NCBI GenBank assembly: GCA_034506335.1
Contig: JAPDPR010000015.1
Coordinates: 1 to 57,848, forward strand
Length of the DNA stretch: 57,848 nt
Direction: 5' to 3'
Source of the DNA: a candidate division KSB1 bacterium
GTDB taxonomy: Bacteria; Zhuqueibacterota; Zhuqueibacteria; JANLFK01; Oleimicrobiaceae
Shown here: positions 37,425 to 46,482 of the stretch, piece by piece
How positions within the stretch are numbered: position 1 is the stretch's first letter
Layout: every line of letters starts with the position of its first letter
Position numbers and translations under genes: made by a program
Notes under the pieces: generated by a model
Seen by the model: the letters and a program-made list of their open reading frames with translations, nothing else
Databases searched by the model: none
Told to the model about the DNA's origin: nothing

Positions 37425-37448
37425 GTGTCGAGTGAGAGGGCTCGACAC
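37425..37448. repeat. 8-bp inverted repeat
   Basis: GTGTCGAG (37425-37432) and CTCGACAC (37441-37448) with an 8-base loop. On the minus strand the stem is followed by TCCTTTT, so it could end antisense transcripts; on the plus strand no T-run follows. Confidence 0.4.
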
Positions 37449-37486
37449 CCCCCCTGCTGGCTCCTTTCCCACACATGAAAAACACC

Positions 37487-37515
37487 TTGCTTCTTTGCCC
37501 CCACGGTTGTATATT
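37487..37515 (+). promoter_or_regulatory. Predicted promoter for ssrA
   Basis: TTGCTT (37487-37492), 17-base spacer, TATATT (37510-37515). The start point near 37522 gives a precursor leader of about 50 bases, to be removed by RNase P. Confidence 0.65.
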
Positions 37516-37572
37516 TGAACGGCAGCCAAGGAAAACCGGCGCGATCGTTCCTTTCCTCTGCGAGCTAGATCC

Positions 37573-37931
37573 GGGGACGACATGGTTTCGACGGGAGTCG
37601 CGGGGTTGGAGACTGCATGCCGAGGTTCCAGTACCTCGTAAATCCACTGGAAACCAAATGTAAACGCAGACAATGCGTATGCTCTGGCTGCCTAATTAGT
37701 GCAGCCACGTCCCGTGCGGGTTTGGCACACTGGGCCCGTGATGGGGCGTCGCTGACAGCGTGCTAGCCGCAGACGATGCTCAGGCGTCTGCAGCGAACCT
37801 TCACTGAGCTGGCCTGTCCGGGGCTTTGCCTGTTGTGCCTGCGGCAGGCGAGAACAAGCAACAGGCTGCGCATGGAGAGGTCTCCAAGACCGGGCTTTCG
37901 GACGTGGGTTCGATTCCCACCGTCTCCACCA
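37573..37931 (+). ncRNA. ssrA: tmRNA (transfer-messenger RNA)
   Basis: The 5' end GGGGACG pairs with CGTCTCC before the 3' ACCA, forming the acceptor stem; 'CATGGTTTCGACGG' and the T-arm 'GTGGGTTCGATTCCCAC' are diagnostic, and CCA is encoded. The tag frame begins at GCA after TAAAC (U and A at -5 and -4, as required), giving A-D-N-A-Y-A-L-A-A and a TAA stop, a 9-residue proteolysis tag ending in the usual YALAA. With SmpB it would rescue stalled ribosomes. Total length 359 nt is normal. Confidence 0.97.
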
Positions 37932-37936
37932 ATTGC

Positions 37937-37970
37937 AAAGGCCGTGAGCGCCTCTCGCTCCGGCCTTTTC
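37937..37970 (+). terminator. Rho-independent terminator of ssrA
   Basis: GGCCG and GAGCG (37940-37950) pair with CGCTC and CGGCC (37956-37965) with one mismatch, followed by TTTT. Confidence 0.85.
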
Positions 37971-38010
37971 AGTCCAGATGCCAAGCGGACGAACAACTTA
38001 CGCCGGGCAC

Positions 38011-39099
38011 ATGACAGATCGACCTACCCCCAGCCCCGTCTACTTTGTCCCGTTCCGCAGGGAGGAGTCGCCAGCGGTTGCAGATGGCCTCATCCGTCGC
38101 CTTTGCCAAGAGGCTGGTATGCGCCAGGTGGTGACGCCGAAAGACTATGTGGCGGTGAAGCTGCATTTTGGTGAGGAAGGAAATGGCACCCACCTGCCCC
38201 CCTCGATGGTGCGCCCCATCGTCTCGTTTGTCAAGGAGTGTGGGGGACGCCCGTTTCTCACCGACACTTGTGTGCTTTACCGAAGTCCTCGAAGCAACGG
38301 GATCACGCATCTGGAGCTGGCCCACGCCCACGGCTTCACCTTAGAGGCCACCGGAGCGCCGATAGTCATGGCCGATGGCCTGTTGGGCGATAGCGAAATC
38401 ACCGTGCCCATCCCCGGCAAGCTCTTCTCTGAAGTCTCGCTGGCACGCGAGGCCATGCGCGCCAACGCGCTGGTCGTGGTGAGCCATGTGACGGGGCATG
38501 TGGCTGCGGGCCTCGGGGCGACGATCAAGAACTTGGGCATGGGATTAGCCAGCAGACGGGGCAAATTGCGCCAGCACTCGGCCATGAAACCCCAGGTCAA
38601 GCCTGACGTATGTACAGGCTGCGAGGAGTGCGTCCGCTGGTGCCCAGAGCAGACCATCGAGATGCGCGACGGCGTGGCATTTATCGTCACTGAGGGGTGC
38701 ATCGGCTGCGGCGAGTGCCTCACCACCTGCCGCTTTGATGCCATCCGCTATGATTGGAAAGTGGCCAACGATGATTTACAGCGCAAGATTGCCGAACATG
38801 CCCTGGGGGCAGTCATCCAACGACGCGAAAAAGTCCTGTGTTTCAACTTCATCGTATCGGTGACCAAGGACTGTGACTGCCTGGCCATAGCGCAGTCGCC
38901 GCTGTTCGAGGACATTGGTGTCCTGGCCAGTCGGGACCCGGTGGCGGTGGACAAGGCCGCCCTGGACCTCATCCTGCAAAGGGTTGGTAAGCCTCTGCAC
39001 CAGATGGCCTACCCCAGGGTGGATGGAAGCGTGCAGCTCGCCCATGCCGAGGCGATTGGGCTGGGCACGACCCGCTACGAGCTGCGTACCGTCCACTAA
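38011..39099 (+). CDS. DUF362 domain protein with two [4Fe-4S] ferredoxin motifs
   Basis: The N-terminal DUF362 domain ('VAVKLHFGEEGNGTHLPPSM', 'TDTCVLYRSPRSN', 'HVTGHVAAGLGATIKNLGMG') is followed by a ferredoxin segment with two Cys motifs, 'CTGCEECVRWCP' and 'CIGCGECLTTC', then a DUF362-like tail. The family is uncharacterised but widespread in anaerobes and assumed to do cytoplasmic redox or Fe-S chemistry. Start choice: ATG 38011 (362 aa) avoids most of the ssrA terminator region; ATG 37978 is in frame and would add 11 residues. Neither has a strong ribosome binding site. Confidence 0.87.
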   Translation: MTDRPTPSPVYFVPFRREESPAVADGLIRRLCQEAGMRQVVTPKDYVAVKLHFGEEGNGTHLPPSMVRPIVSFVKECGGRPFLTDTCVLYRSPRSNGITHLELAHAHGFTLEATGAPIVMADGLLGDSEITVPIPGKLFSEVSLAREAMRANALVVVSHVTGHVAAGLGATIKNLGMGLASRRGKLRQHSAMKPQVKPDVCTGCEECVRWCPEQTIEMRDGVAFIVTEGCIGCGECLTTCRFDAIRYDWKVANDDLQRKIAEHALGAVIQRREKVLCFNFIVSVTKDCDCLAIAQSPLFEDIGVLASRDPVAVDKAALDLILQRVGKPLHQMAYPRVDGSVQLAHAEAIGLGTTRYELRTVH

Positions 39100-39202
39100 G
39101 CGGACCGCGGACCGAGTTACCAATTCGTGACGAGACGCACACATTGCGTGGCCCCTTTCTGTTATCTTGGATGTGGCAGCGAACCTGAAGACGGAGGTCC
39201 CT

Positions 39203-39556
39203 ATGAGCGGGCAGACTGGAAGCAAGGACGAAAAGACGTGGGCGCTGTTCTGCCATATCGGTGCCCTGGCCGGTTTTGTGTTTCCGTTCGGCCACATTAT
39301 TGCCCCCTTGGTCATCTGGCTGGTGAAGAAGGAGGAACTGCCGCTGGTAGATGACCAGGGCAAGGAGTCGCTCAATTTCGAGATCAGCATGACCATCTAC
39401 GTCCTGGCGGCAGGGCTCCTGAGCTTGGTGCTCATCGGCATCCCCATCCTCATTGCGCTCGGAATATTCTGGCTGGTGGAGATCATCATAGCGGCCATTC
39501 GCGCCAACGAAGGTCAACGGTTCCGCTACCCGCTGAACCTGCGGCTCATTAAGTAG
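39203..39556 (+). CDS. DUF4870 small membrane protein
   Basis: A 117-residue protein of the DUF4870 (TIC20-like) type: 'KTWALFCHIGALAGFVFPFG', 'IIAPLVIWLVKKEELPLVDD', 'GKESLNFEISMTIY', and a C-terminal 'AIRANEGQRFRYPLNLRLI'. It has three or so membrane segments. Function is unknown. ATG 39203 is supported by GGAGG 5 bases upstream and by the conserved N-terminus; the in-frame start at 39167 is less likely. Confidence 0.9.
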   Translation: MSGQTGSKDEKTWALFCHIGALAGFVFPFGHIIAPLVIWLVKKEELPLVDDQGKESLNFEISMTIYVLAAGLLSLVLIGIPILIALGIFWLVEIIIAAIRANEGQRFRYPLNLRLIK

Positions 39557-39848
39557 TGGTTCGCGTCGCGTCCGGGCAGGAGGGGGCGTACAGCTGAAAG
39601 GGCGAAGAGGGTTTATCTTGGCAGGACGCCGACGTGCCTGGCTGCCGTCTCGCGGTGGGAGAGTTGCCACATAAGGCTTAACCCCTTGAAGTCATTCGAG
39701 TGTGGCCCGCACTGGGGACGCGCGAATTGACGGCGCGGGTTCGGTGGGAAATGGGGTTGCGGAGGGAAGAGTTCGTGTAGGAAGGGCGGTAGGAGAAGGC
39801 ACTCGCAGTGGCGAGGCCCTGCGGAGGCCAAATCTGAGGAGGGCTAAG
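39557..39848 (+). other. Intergenic region, 292 bases, no gene seen
   Basis: An open frame runs through it into the next gene but carries no signal-peptide-like or conserved sequence. GAGGAGGG just before 39849 is that gene's binding site. No clear promoter pair was found, although the following cluster needs one. Confidence 0.35.
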
Positions 39849-41546
39849 ATGCATACCGCAAAGCTGTGTGGTACGTGCCTGGCTGCTGTAGTGGGCTGCT
39901 TTGGCCTCGGCGCTTTCGCCCAAGGCGCAAAGACGCTCGAGCGCCCATGGCAGCCAGTAGTCCTTGATGCGGGAGCCTTCCCGGAGCTCCATGCGACGCC
40001 GGTGGAGCATATTCACGTTTTTGCCTACCGGTCCAGCCCCGAAGGCGGTGTATGGGAGAGAATTCCCTTTCAGATCGACGAAAAGGACTCAGCAGACTAT
40101 TTTTCCTTTCCCCATAACCGGGTGTTCGACGGATTTGACCAGCTGGTCTTCATGGCCCGCGATATGGGCGACCAAGCCCCGCCCGAAGCCTGGGTGGATG
40201 ACGTGGCGTCGCGAGGCCACCCGCGCATCGAGATTGAGGTGCGAGACGGCCTTGATCCCACGCAAAAGGCCTGGGCCTACCTCTACGTCAGTTCCAGCCT
40301 CGCGTCTCAGCCGTCTTTTTCGTACGGGCTCTCGGTGAACTGGAAATCTCCCGACTCCAACTGGGTGGAGACAAATGCCTATGCAGTGGGGTTTGCTCCA
40401 TCCGGACTTATCGGCGATGCGCGCATCAAGCCGGAAGGTGGCGGCACAGGCGTGCACCTGGTGGACACGCAAAAGCTGCGCATGGTGGGGCTGTTCCGTC
40501 ACCAGGCGCTCAAGTTCTACCTCGGCAAGAGGGGGAATCCGCCGGGCAACGAGCGGGACTTTTTCCGCCGCGTCCCAGATTCCACCAAGGTCATAGGCGG
40601 AGAGGTGCGCGTGGTAGTCCGGGAGTGGGTGCAGCTTTGGATCATGGGCGTGATGCCGCTTCCGGTGGGGTTTCCGCTCACCACCTACTTTTACCCCTAC
40701 AGCGTCAGCTTTGGTGGCGCCATCGACAGCACCAGCATGCCGGCGGATACGGAAATCTGGCTCGACCTGGTGCGGCAGTCGCTTGACCTTACGCCACAGG
40801 CGCAGGGGATGCGGTTCTACAATGCTTACAACAGCGACGGCCTTCTTGTCGATGGCGTGCCCGACAGCCCAGTCACCACGCTGCAGACACCCGGGTTGGA
40901 CTGGGCGATGGTCACTGGCGAGCAGGGCACGATCGTCACCCTTACCAGGGTGCCGCGCCTGGGCTCACAGCAGCAGCTCTACTACTGGGACAACGCCACA
41001 GGCGGCTCCGCGGATGGGACGCATCAGTTCCTTTGGGGAGGCGATACAGGGGATGGCGTCTCATACGGCGATTTCGGGTACATGTTCACCGGCGATAGCT
41101 TCGGCGTGGCTCTGAGCTTTGAGCTGACGGGGTATTTCTTGCCTGGCAACCAGCAGCCGAGCGTGGGGGAGGCCTTGCGACAGTGGACCGCGGCTGGTAT
41201 TGTGGTGAATGTGGCGGCGCAAACTTACACCTCTGCCGTAGGCGTGGGCAGGCCCGGAGGAGCTCCGGGTGAACTGGCGCTGCATCAAAACTTCCCGAAC
41301 CCGTTCAACCCGCAGACTGTGCTACGGGTGGAACTTCCTGTGGGGGTGGGGGCAGAGCTTCGCATTCTCGATAGTGGTGGCCGCCTGGTGCGCCGATTCG
41401 ACCTCCGCGGTGGGTCCCCAGGGGTGCAGGAAGTAGTCTGGGACGGGCGGAATGAGCACGGCGCGGAGCTTCCTTCTGGCGTGTACGTGGCGGTCCTGCG
41501 TTCTCAGGCGGGCGTGGCCAGCCGGAAGGTGCTCCTGGTGCGCTAA
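39849..41546 (+). CDS. Secreted T9SS cargo protein, paralogue 1 of a pair
   Basis: The product (565 aa) has a signal peptide ('LAAVVGCFGLGAFAQG') and a C-terminal sorting domain ('LHQNFPNPFNPQTVLRVELP' to 'RKVLLVR'). The intervening ~460 residues match the next gene along their whole length: 'IPFQIDE', 'DQLVFMARDMGDQAPP', 'VDTQKLRMVG', 'TYFYPYSVSFGG', 'GMRFYNAYNSDGLLVDGVPD', and 'GGDTGDGVSYGDFGYMF'. The family is not recognised; beta-rich composition and many aromatic residues suggest a carbohydrate- or ligand-binding surface protein. ATG 39849 follows GAGGAGGG. It opens a run of six closely spaced plus-strand genes up to 48652. Confidence 0.82.
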   Translation: MHTAKLCGTCLAAVVGCFGLGAFAQGAKTLERPWQPVVLDAGAFPELHATPVEHIHVFAYRSSPEGGVWERIPFQIDEKDSADYFSFPHNRVFDGFDQLVFMARDMGDQAPPEAWVDDVASRGHPRIEIEVRDGLDPTQKAWAYLYVSSSLASQPSFSYGLSVNWKSPDSNWVETNAYAVGFAPSGLIGDARIKPEGGGTGVHLVDTQKLRMVGLFRHQALKFYLGKRGNPPGNERDFFRRVPDSTKVIGGEVRVVVREWVQLWIMGVMPLPVGFPLTTYFYPYSVSFGGAIDSTSMPADTEIWLDLVRQSLDLTPQAQGMRFYNAYNSDGLLVDGVPDSPVTTLQTPGLDWAMVTGEQGTIVTLTRVPRLGSQQQLYYWDNATGGSADGTHQFLWGGDTGDGVSYGDFGYMFTGDSFGVALSFELTGYFLPGNQQPSVGEALRQWTAAGIVVNVAAQTYTSAVGVGRPGGAPGELALHQNFPNPFNPQTVLRVELPVGVGAELRILDSGGRLVRRFDLRGGSPGVQEVVWDGRNEHGAELPSGVYVAVLRSQAGVASRKVLLVR

Positions 41547-41597
41547 TGGCTGGGGTGGGCGTCTACGCGGGGACTTGGGGCCAAAGGAGAGGTGGCA

Positions 41598-43373
41598 ATG
41601 AGCAGGCGCACAGAATGGGCCATCTTGGTCGTGGTGTTGCTGCTGGCGACTCAGCTCCTGGCGCAGCAGCTGTACCAAGAGCGGTACTACGAACCGGTGG
41701 TGATCAAGCAACGTGAGATGCCGATCTGGGAGGACCTGCCCCTGGACCAGGTCTATCTCTACGCTTACGACGCCTGGACAGGTACGTGGCGACTCATGCC
41801 ATTTCAGATCGACGAAGTCTACAACACCTGGGATCCGTGTAAGCCCGGGGTGGAGGCAGCCCGCCGCGACTTTTACGTCCATGTGGGCAGCGCCAACGTC
41901 ATCGCCGCCGATGCCAATCCCGCCTTTGATTCCGACGACGAGCTGGTCTTCTTGGTAGGGGACATGGGCGATCGCGCTCCTGACGACGTCTGGCTGGACG
42001 ACCCCGACGCGCGCAGGCACCGCCGATTTGAGATCGCCGTTGCGGACCCAAACGATCCCTCTTGGCGTGCCTACGCCTACCTGTACCAGTCGTCGACGCT
42101 GCAGGCGGAGGTGCCCAGCCCGTACGGCTTTGCCTTCGACCCAGCCCTGCAGCAGGTGGAGACCTTCATGTACCGGCTGCGCCTCAATCCCAACAGTGGC
42201 GTGGTGGAGGATGTGGCCATCAAGCCGCCATACGGCACTGGGGTGGACTTTTTCGACACGCAGAAGATCCGTTTCGTTGGCTACCTTGACTATGCGGGGA
42301 GCTGGCAAATTACCATCGGAATGGGCGGCGCGCCTGCGGCCAATGAACGCGACAACCTCCACCTCTACCAGCCGCATGAGGTTGGCAGGCACTACTTCGG
42401 CTACACGGCGCGCCCCGTGGTGCGATTGGTGCGCACGGTGCGGCAGGTGGTCAAGTTCGGACTCATAAGGCTTGACGAGGCCGCGTTTTATGTAAAAGGA
42501 TACTTTTACCCCTATTCGGCACGCCTTGTGGGTGGCGTCAACCTGGACACGGAAAAGCTGAAAGAGGTCTTTCACACGGAGGACGACATCTACATCGAGC
42601 TGGAGCTCCTCCGCCAGTCGTGGGATTTCAACAGCAATGCCGCGGGCATGCGCTTCTACAACCGGTTCAATGATGGCGTGCTCATCGACGGCCAGCCGGA
42701 CGCGGTCAACTCGGCGATTCGCTTGCCCATTCGCGAATGGGGGCTTGTCACAGGGCCGCAAGGGAGCATGTTCACCCACGGCACCTTCCGCGACACCACC
42801 TGGCAGAGCATTGCACTCTACTACCACGACAGCCAGCAGGGGGGTGTAGCTGACGGTACCTCAGGTGGCGATACCGGCGATGGCGTCTCCTACGGTGATT
42901 ACGGGATCGTATTCCGTGGCAGTGGCCAGGACAGCGTGGACTTGGAGCTGGGGTTTGTCGCTTACTTCTTGCCTGCGAACCTGCCACGCAGCGAAGCTGA
43001 GAAGTTAGCTTTCATCATCGAGCACCCGGTGCATGTCTCGGCGCGAGCAATGTCGTATCCCAGCGACGTGGCTTGGGAGCAGGAGGGCATGCCAGCCCGG
43101 TTCCAACTGCTGCCGGTGTTTCCCAACCCGGGGGCAGAGGGGGTGATGCTGCGCTTTGCGCTTGACCGACAAGGTCCTGTCACGCTGACCGTAGTGGACG
43201 TGCGTGGCCGCACAGTACGCACTGTCGCCGCAGGCGACTTGCCCCCTGGCATGCACCAGGCGTGGTGGGACGGACTGGACGCATACGGGAACCGGGTTCC
43301 TCCTGGCGTGTATACCTGTTGGTTGCGCACCGAGCGGCTGGCAAGCAGCCGCAAGGTGTTGATCGTCCGATGA
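41598..43373 (+). CDS. Secreted T9SS cargo protein, paralogue 2 of a pair
   Basis: The paralogue of the preceding gene (591 aa), with signal peptide 'WAILVVVLLLATQLLAQQ' and shared signatures 'MPFQIDE', 'DELVFLVGDMGDRAPDDVW', 'DTQKIRFVGYLDYAG', 'GYFYPYSARLVGG', 'GMRFYNRFNDGVLIDGQPD', 'GGDTGDGVSYGDYG'. The C-terminal sorting domain has a divergent core ('VFPNPGAEGVMLRFALD') and ends 'RKVLIVR'. It has an extra ~40-residue segment near residue 90. ATG 41598 follows AGGAG. Gap to paralogue 1 is 51 bases, so the pair arose by tandem duplication and both are probably exported by SprA. Confidence 0.82.
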   Translation: MSRRTEWAILVVVLLLATQLLAQQLYQERYYEPVVIKQREMPIWEDLPLDQVYLYAYDAWTGTWRLMPFQIDEVYNTWDPCKPGVEAARRDFYVHVGSANVIAADANPAFDSDDELVFLVGDMGDRAPDDVWLDDPDARRHRRFEIAVADPNDPSWRAYAYLYQSSTLQAEVPSPYGFAFDPALQQVETFMYRLRLNPNSGVVEDVAIKPPYGTGVDFFDTQKIRFVGYLDYAGSWQITIGMGGAPAANERDNLHLYQPHEVGRHYFGYTARPVVRLVRTVRQVVKFGLIRLDEAAFYVKGYFYPYSARLVGGVNLDTEKLKEVFHTEDDIYIELELLRQSWDFNSNAAGMRFYNRFNDGVLIDGQPDAVNSAIRLPIREWGLVTGPQGSMFTHGTFRDTTWQSIALYYHDSQQGGVADGTSGGDTGDGVSYGDYGIVFRGSGQDSVDLELGFVAYFLPANLPRSEAEKLAFIIEHPVHVSARAMSYPSDVAWEQEGMPARFQLLPVFPNPGAEGVMLRFALDRQGPVTLTVVDVRGRTVRTVAAGDLPPGMHQAWWDGLDAYGNRVPPGVYTCWLRTERLASSRKVLIVR

Positions 43374-43392
43374 ACTGCAGGCGGACGTGGAC

Positions 43393-44256
43393 ATGAACTT
43401 TGGCGCAGCAACTCGAGGGGTGGTTGTAGCCTTCGGTGGGGTGGCCCTGCTTGCCGCGCTCTCCTGCGAGGTGGACCACGGCGTTGCACCGCTTCCGGGC
43501 ATGGTGCGGGCGCGCGTGCTGTTCTATGGGGGGCCCCCACCAAAGAACACCCAAGGCATATACTTGGTCGTGGCCCCCAAATTCCCACCCCGTGCCATCA
43601 ACGAGCTTTACCATAGCCCGAACAGCCTCCCTTTCAAATGGGACGCCGTGCGCGACACGGTGATCACGGAAATGGCCCTCCCCTATGGCCACTATGAGGC
43701 CATCAGCTTGTGGTGGTATAACACCGAGACAAAGTCCAACCTGGCGGACGTCTTAGCCCTCCCTTTGGACGCCAGCAACAATCTTCTGCCGCTGGGGTTT
43801 GACATTACCAAAGAGCAGCCGGTCTTTGAGATCGATTTGCGCGCCAACTGGAGTCGGGTGGACCGGGACGCCAGCATTGAAGGGACCATCTACTTCAACG
43901 GGCCATTTCCGGCCAATACGCTGGCCACCGCGGTGGCCGCCTACGTGCGCAAACCCCAGGCGAGTGTGGAGTTTCTGACCATGCTCAAGTCCATCGACTT
44001 TTCGGTAGGGCCAGAGTCCGAAAAGTACGACCCGCAGAGGAAGGCGTACCACTTTGTGCTACCGGTGCGGCACGGGACGGTGGAGTACGTGGCCGTATTC
44101 TGGTTGCCTGAGAGGGCCAGCTTGACCGACTATCGTGAGCTGGGGGTGTATGAGGATCCTTCTGCCCCTGGACAGCCGGGCACGATGAGCCTCAAGGCCG
44201 GCGAAACCAAGAGGGGGGTGGATATTTACGTGGACTGGGCAAAGGCCAAGCCATAG
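43393..44256 (+). CDS. Predicted lipoprotein of unknown function
   Basis: A 287-residue protein with a lipoprotein signal ('LLAALSC', Cys at residue 25). The mature part is beta-rich: 'GMVRARVLFYGGPPPKNTQG', 'LPYGHYEAISLWWYN', 'SVGPESEKYDPQRKAYHFVL'. Two Ig-like or transthyretin-like domains seem possible but no family is recognised. ATG 43393 is used; GTG 43387 would add two residues. It sits between the paralogue pair and the TonB-dependent receptor (18-base gap), where a surface-exposed binding lipoprotein partner of the receptor would be expected. There is no SusD-like helical pattern. Confidence 0.7.
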   Translation: MNFGAATRGVVVAFGGVALLAALSCEVDHGVAPLPGMVRARVLFYGGPPPKNTQGIYLVVAPKFPPRAINELYHSPNSLPFKWDAVRDTVITEMALPYGHYEAISLWWYNTETKSNLADVLALPLDASNNLLPLGFDITKEQPVFEIDLRANWSRVDRDASIEGTIYFNGPFPANTLATAVAAYVRKPQASVEFLTMLKSIDFSVGPESEKYDPQRKAYHFVLPVRHGTVEYVAVFWLPERASLTDYRELGVYEDPSAPGQPGTMSLKAGETKRGVDIYVDWAKAKP

Positions 44257-44274
44257 GCTTGGCAAGAGGAGGAC

Positions 44275-46449
44275 ATGGGCAGGTTCGGCACCTGGCTACG
44301 GGTTTTTGGGATTGTGCTCTGCGCGGTGGCCGCGACGCACGCCAGTGGGGGGAAGGTCTCGGGCACAGTCATTGACGGGCAGACAGGCAAGCCTTTGCCT
44401 GGAGCGAATGTGCAGATTCTCGGCACCACCCGCGGGGCCAGCGCCGACCGCGACGGGGCCTTCGTCATCGCCAACCTGCCGCCCGGAAGGTATAGCGTGC
44501 GCGCCTCCATGATCGGCTATCGCGCGGTGACCATCGACGGGGTGAGCATCGCGGAAGGACAGGAGGTCCGCCTTGCCTTCGCTTTGCAGCCCGCTCCCAT
44601 CGAATTTGACCCCATCGTGGTGGTGGCCGGCAAGGCGCAGCAGCGGCTTGATCAGGCGCCGGTGTCCATCTCGGTGGTGAGTGCCAGGGACATCCAACAG
44701 CGCGCCGCCACCAACCTCATCGACGCCTTGGAGACCGCTCCAGGGGTGAACTTTATCGGCGAGCAGATCAATATCCGCGGCTCCACCGGCTACACCTTCG
44801 GCGCAGGGAACAAGGTGCTCCTGCTGCTGGATGGCGTGCCGGTTTACGCAAGCGACACAGGCCAATTCAACTGGGACATGCTCCCACCGCTGGACATAGA
44901 GCAGATCGAGGTGCTGAAGGGCGCCGGCTCCACGCTCTGGGGCGCCTCAGCTCTGGGTGGAGTGGTCAATGTGATCACCAAGACGCCCTCGCCCGAAGGA
45001 CAGTTGCTCTTTTCCTGGACCGCAGGAAAGTACGACCGGCCCTACTACGACGAATGGCGCTGGACCGACCCTGACCGGCTCCACTACACCCGCGAGGACC
45101 TCAGCTACAGCCGAAGCTTTGGGCCCTTGGGGCTACGGCTCTCAGCAGGGCGCTTTACGTCCACCGGCTATACCCAACTGGGCGATTTCCAAAAGTACAA
45201 TCTCACCGGTCGCGCCGACTACCGGTTGCCGAACAGCGCACGTCTGACCCTTTATGCGGCCTACAGCTACATCAAGCGGGGTTTCTTTGTGCAATGGAAG
45301 GGGCAAAACGACCCTTATGAGGTAGATGAGGCGAACCTGGGCAACAGGGCAGCGACCAATCAGCTCGCCTGTTATGCCAAGGTGGTTCTGCCCATTTCAG
45401 CGCGGTTGGCTCTGAACGTGCGCGGCTCTCTGGTGCGCACACTCATGGGTAACCAATTCGGCCCCGAGGCCAATTTCAACCCCGCCTGGGGCCAAGGGTT
45501 TGAGGTGCAGACAGACTGGCTCCCCCACAGCCAGCACACGATCACCGCCGGCCTCCAGTACCAGCACGACGCCGGCAGCACCAAATACTTTGGCAGCCAC
45601 AGAGGTTTTTTTGTCGGGCCCTACCTGCAGGATGAGTGGCGCCTGCGGGAGAACCTACGCCTGACGGCTGGGGTGCGCTACGACCGCTATCAGATCATCG
45701 GCGGCATCAAAGAGGACCTGTTCAGCCCGCGCCTGGGAGTGAACTGGCAGCCGTGGGCCACAACTAGCGTGCGCGCCTCTGTTGGCAGCGGCTTCCGGGC
45801 GGCAACCATCGTCGAGCGCTACCTGGAACTGACGGTGATGAACTTTAAGATCAAGGCCAATCCCGGCATCCGCGCCGAACATTCGTGGGCTTACGACGTG
45901 GGGTTGCGCCACTACTTGACGCGGGACTGGAACGTGGATGTCTCCTTCTTTGACAACGAGTATTGGGACATGATCGAGGCGCACCTGGATCTGATTCGCG
46001 GCCAGATCCAGTTCCGCAATGTGACGCGCGCTCGGGTCTGCGGGGTGGAAGCCACGAGCAACATGAGTATCCCTTTGGATGTATTGGGGAGACGCTGGAC
46101 CCCGGGCCTCCACCTCAGCGTTACCGCCATGGACCCGCGCGATGTGAAGTGGAATGAGCCGCTCACTTATCGGCCCAAGGTGATCGGCACGGTCAAAGCG
46201 GACATACGCGTAGGTCGGCTCCAGGGTGAAATCGACTACCGCTACGCAAGCAAGATCGACAAGGTCAAGATCTACCCTATCAACCAACGGGTGCCGATGA
46301 AGTTTGTCGACCTCCGCTGCGGACTGGAATTGGGCCACCTCACTGTGCGCGCGGGCATCAACAATCTGCTCCAATACAACTATGCGCCCATGGAGAGCAA
46401 CCTGATGCCCATGCGCACGTTTTTCGTCGGTCTGCAAGGTGGGTTTTGA
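44275..46449 (+). CDS. TonB-dependent outer-membrane receptor with N-terminal carboxypeptidase-regulatory-like domain
   Basis: A 724-residue receptor. After the signal peptide ('GIVLCAVAATHASG'), a CarboxypepD_reg-like domain (about 27-105: 'GTVIDGQTGKPLPGANVQIL', 'ANLPPGRYSVRASMIGYR') precedes the plug ('ISVVSARDIQQRAATNLIDA', 'NIRGSTGYTFGAG', 'IEVLKGAGSTLWGASALGG') and a beta-barrel ending in 'RTFFVGLQGGF', with a terminal aromatic residue as usual. It would import an unidentified substrate using TonB energy. ATG 44275 follows GAGGAGG. Downstream AKR starts after 33 bases. The substrate is not readable from sequence. Confidence 0.92.
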   Translation: MGRFGTWLRVFGIVLCAVAATHASGGKVSGTVIDGQTGKPLPGANVQILGTTRGASADRDGAFVIANLPPGRYSVRASMIGYRAVTIDGVSIAEGQEVRLAFALQPAPIEFDPIVVVAGKAQQRLDQAPVSISVVSARDIQQRAATNLIDALETAPGVNFIGEQINIRGSTGYTFGAGNKVLLLLDGVPVYASDTGQFNWDMLPPLDIEQIEVLKGAGSTLWGASALGGVVNVITKTPSPEGQLLFSWTAGKYDRPYYDEWRWTDPDRLHYTREDLSYSRSFGPLGLRLSAGRFTSTGYTQLGDFQKYNLTGRADYRLPNSARLTLYAAYSYIKRGFFVQWKGQNDPYEVDEANLGNRAATNQLACYAKVVLPISARLALNVRGSLVRTLMGNQFGPEANFNPAWGQGFEVQTDWLPHSQHTITAGLQYQHDAGSTKYFGSHRGFFVGPYLQDEWRLRENLRLTAGVRYDRYQIIGGIKEDLFSPRLGVNWQPWATTSVRASVGSGFRAATIVERYLELTVMNFKIKANPGIRAEHSWAYDVGLRHYLTRDWNVDVSFFDNEYWDMIEAHLDLIRGQIQFRNVTRARVCGVEATSNMSIPLDVLGRRWTPGLHLSVTAMDPRDVKWNEPLTYRPKVIGTVKADIRVGRLQGEIDYRYASKIDKVKIYPINQRVPMKFVDLRCGLELGHLTVRAGINNLLQYNYAPMESNLMPMRTFFVGLQGGF

Positions 46450-46482
46450 CAACCAGGTGAACATGGGCAAAAGGAGCCAAGC

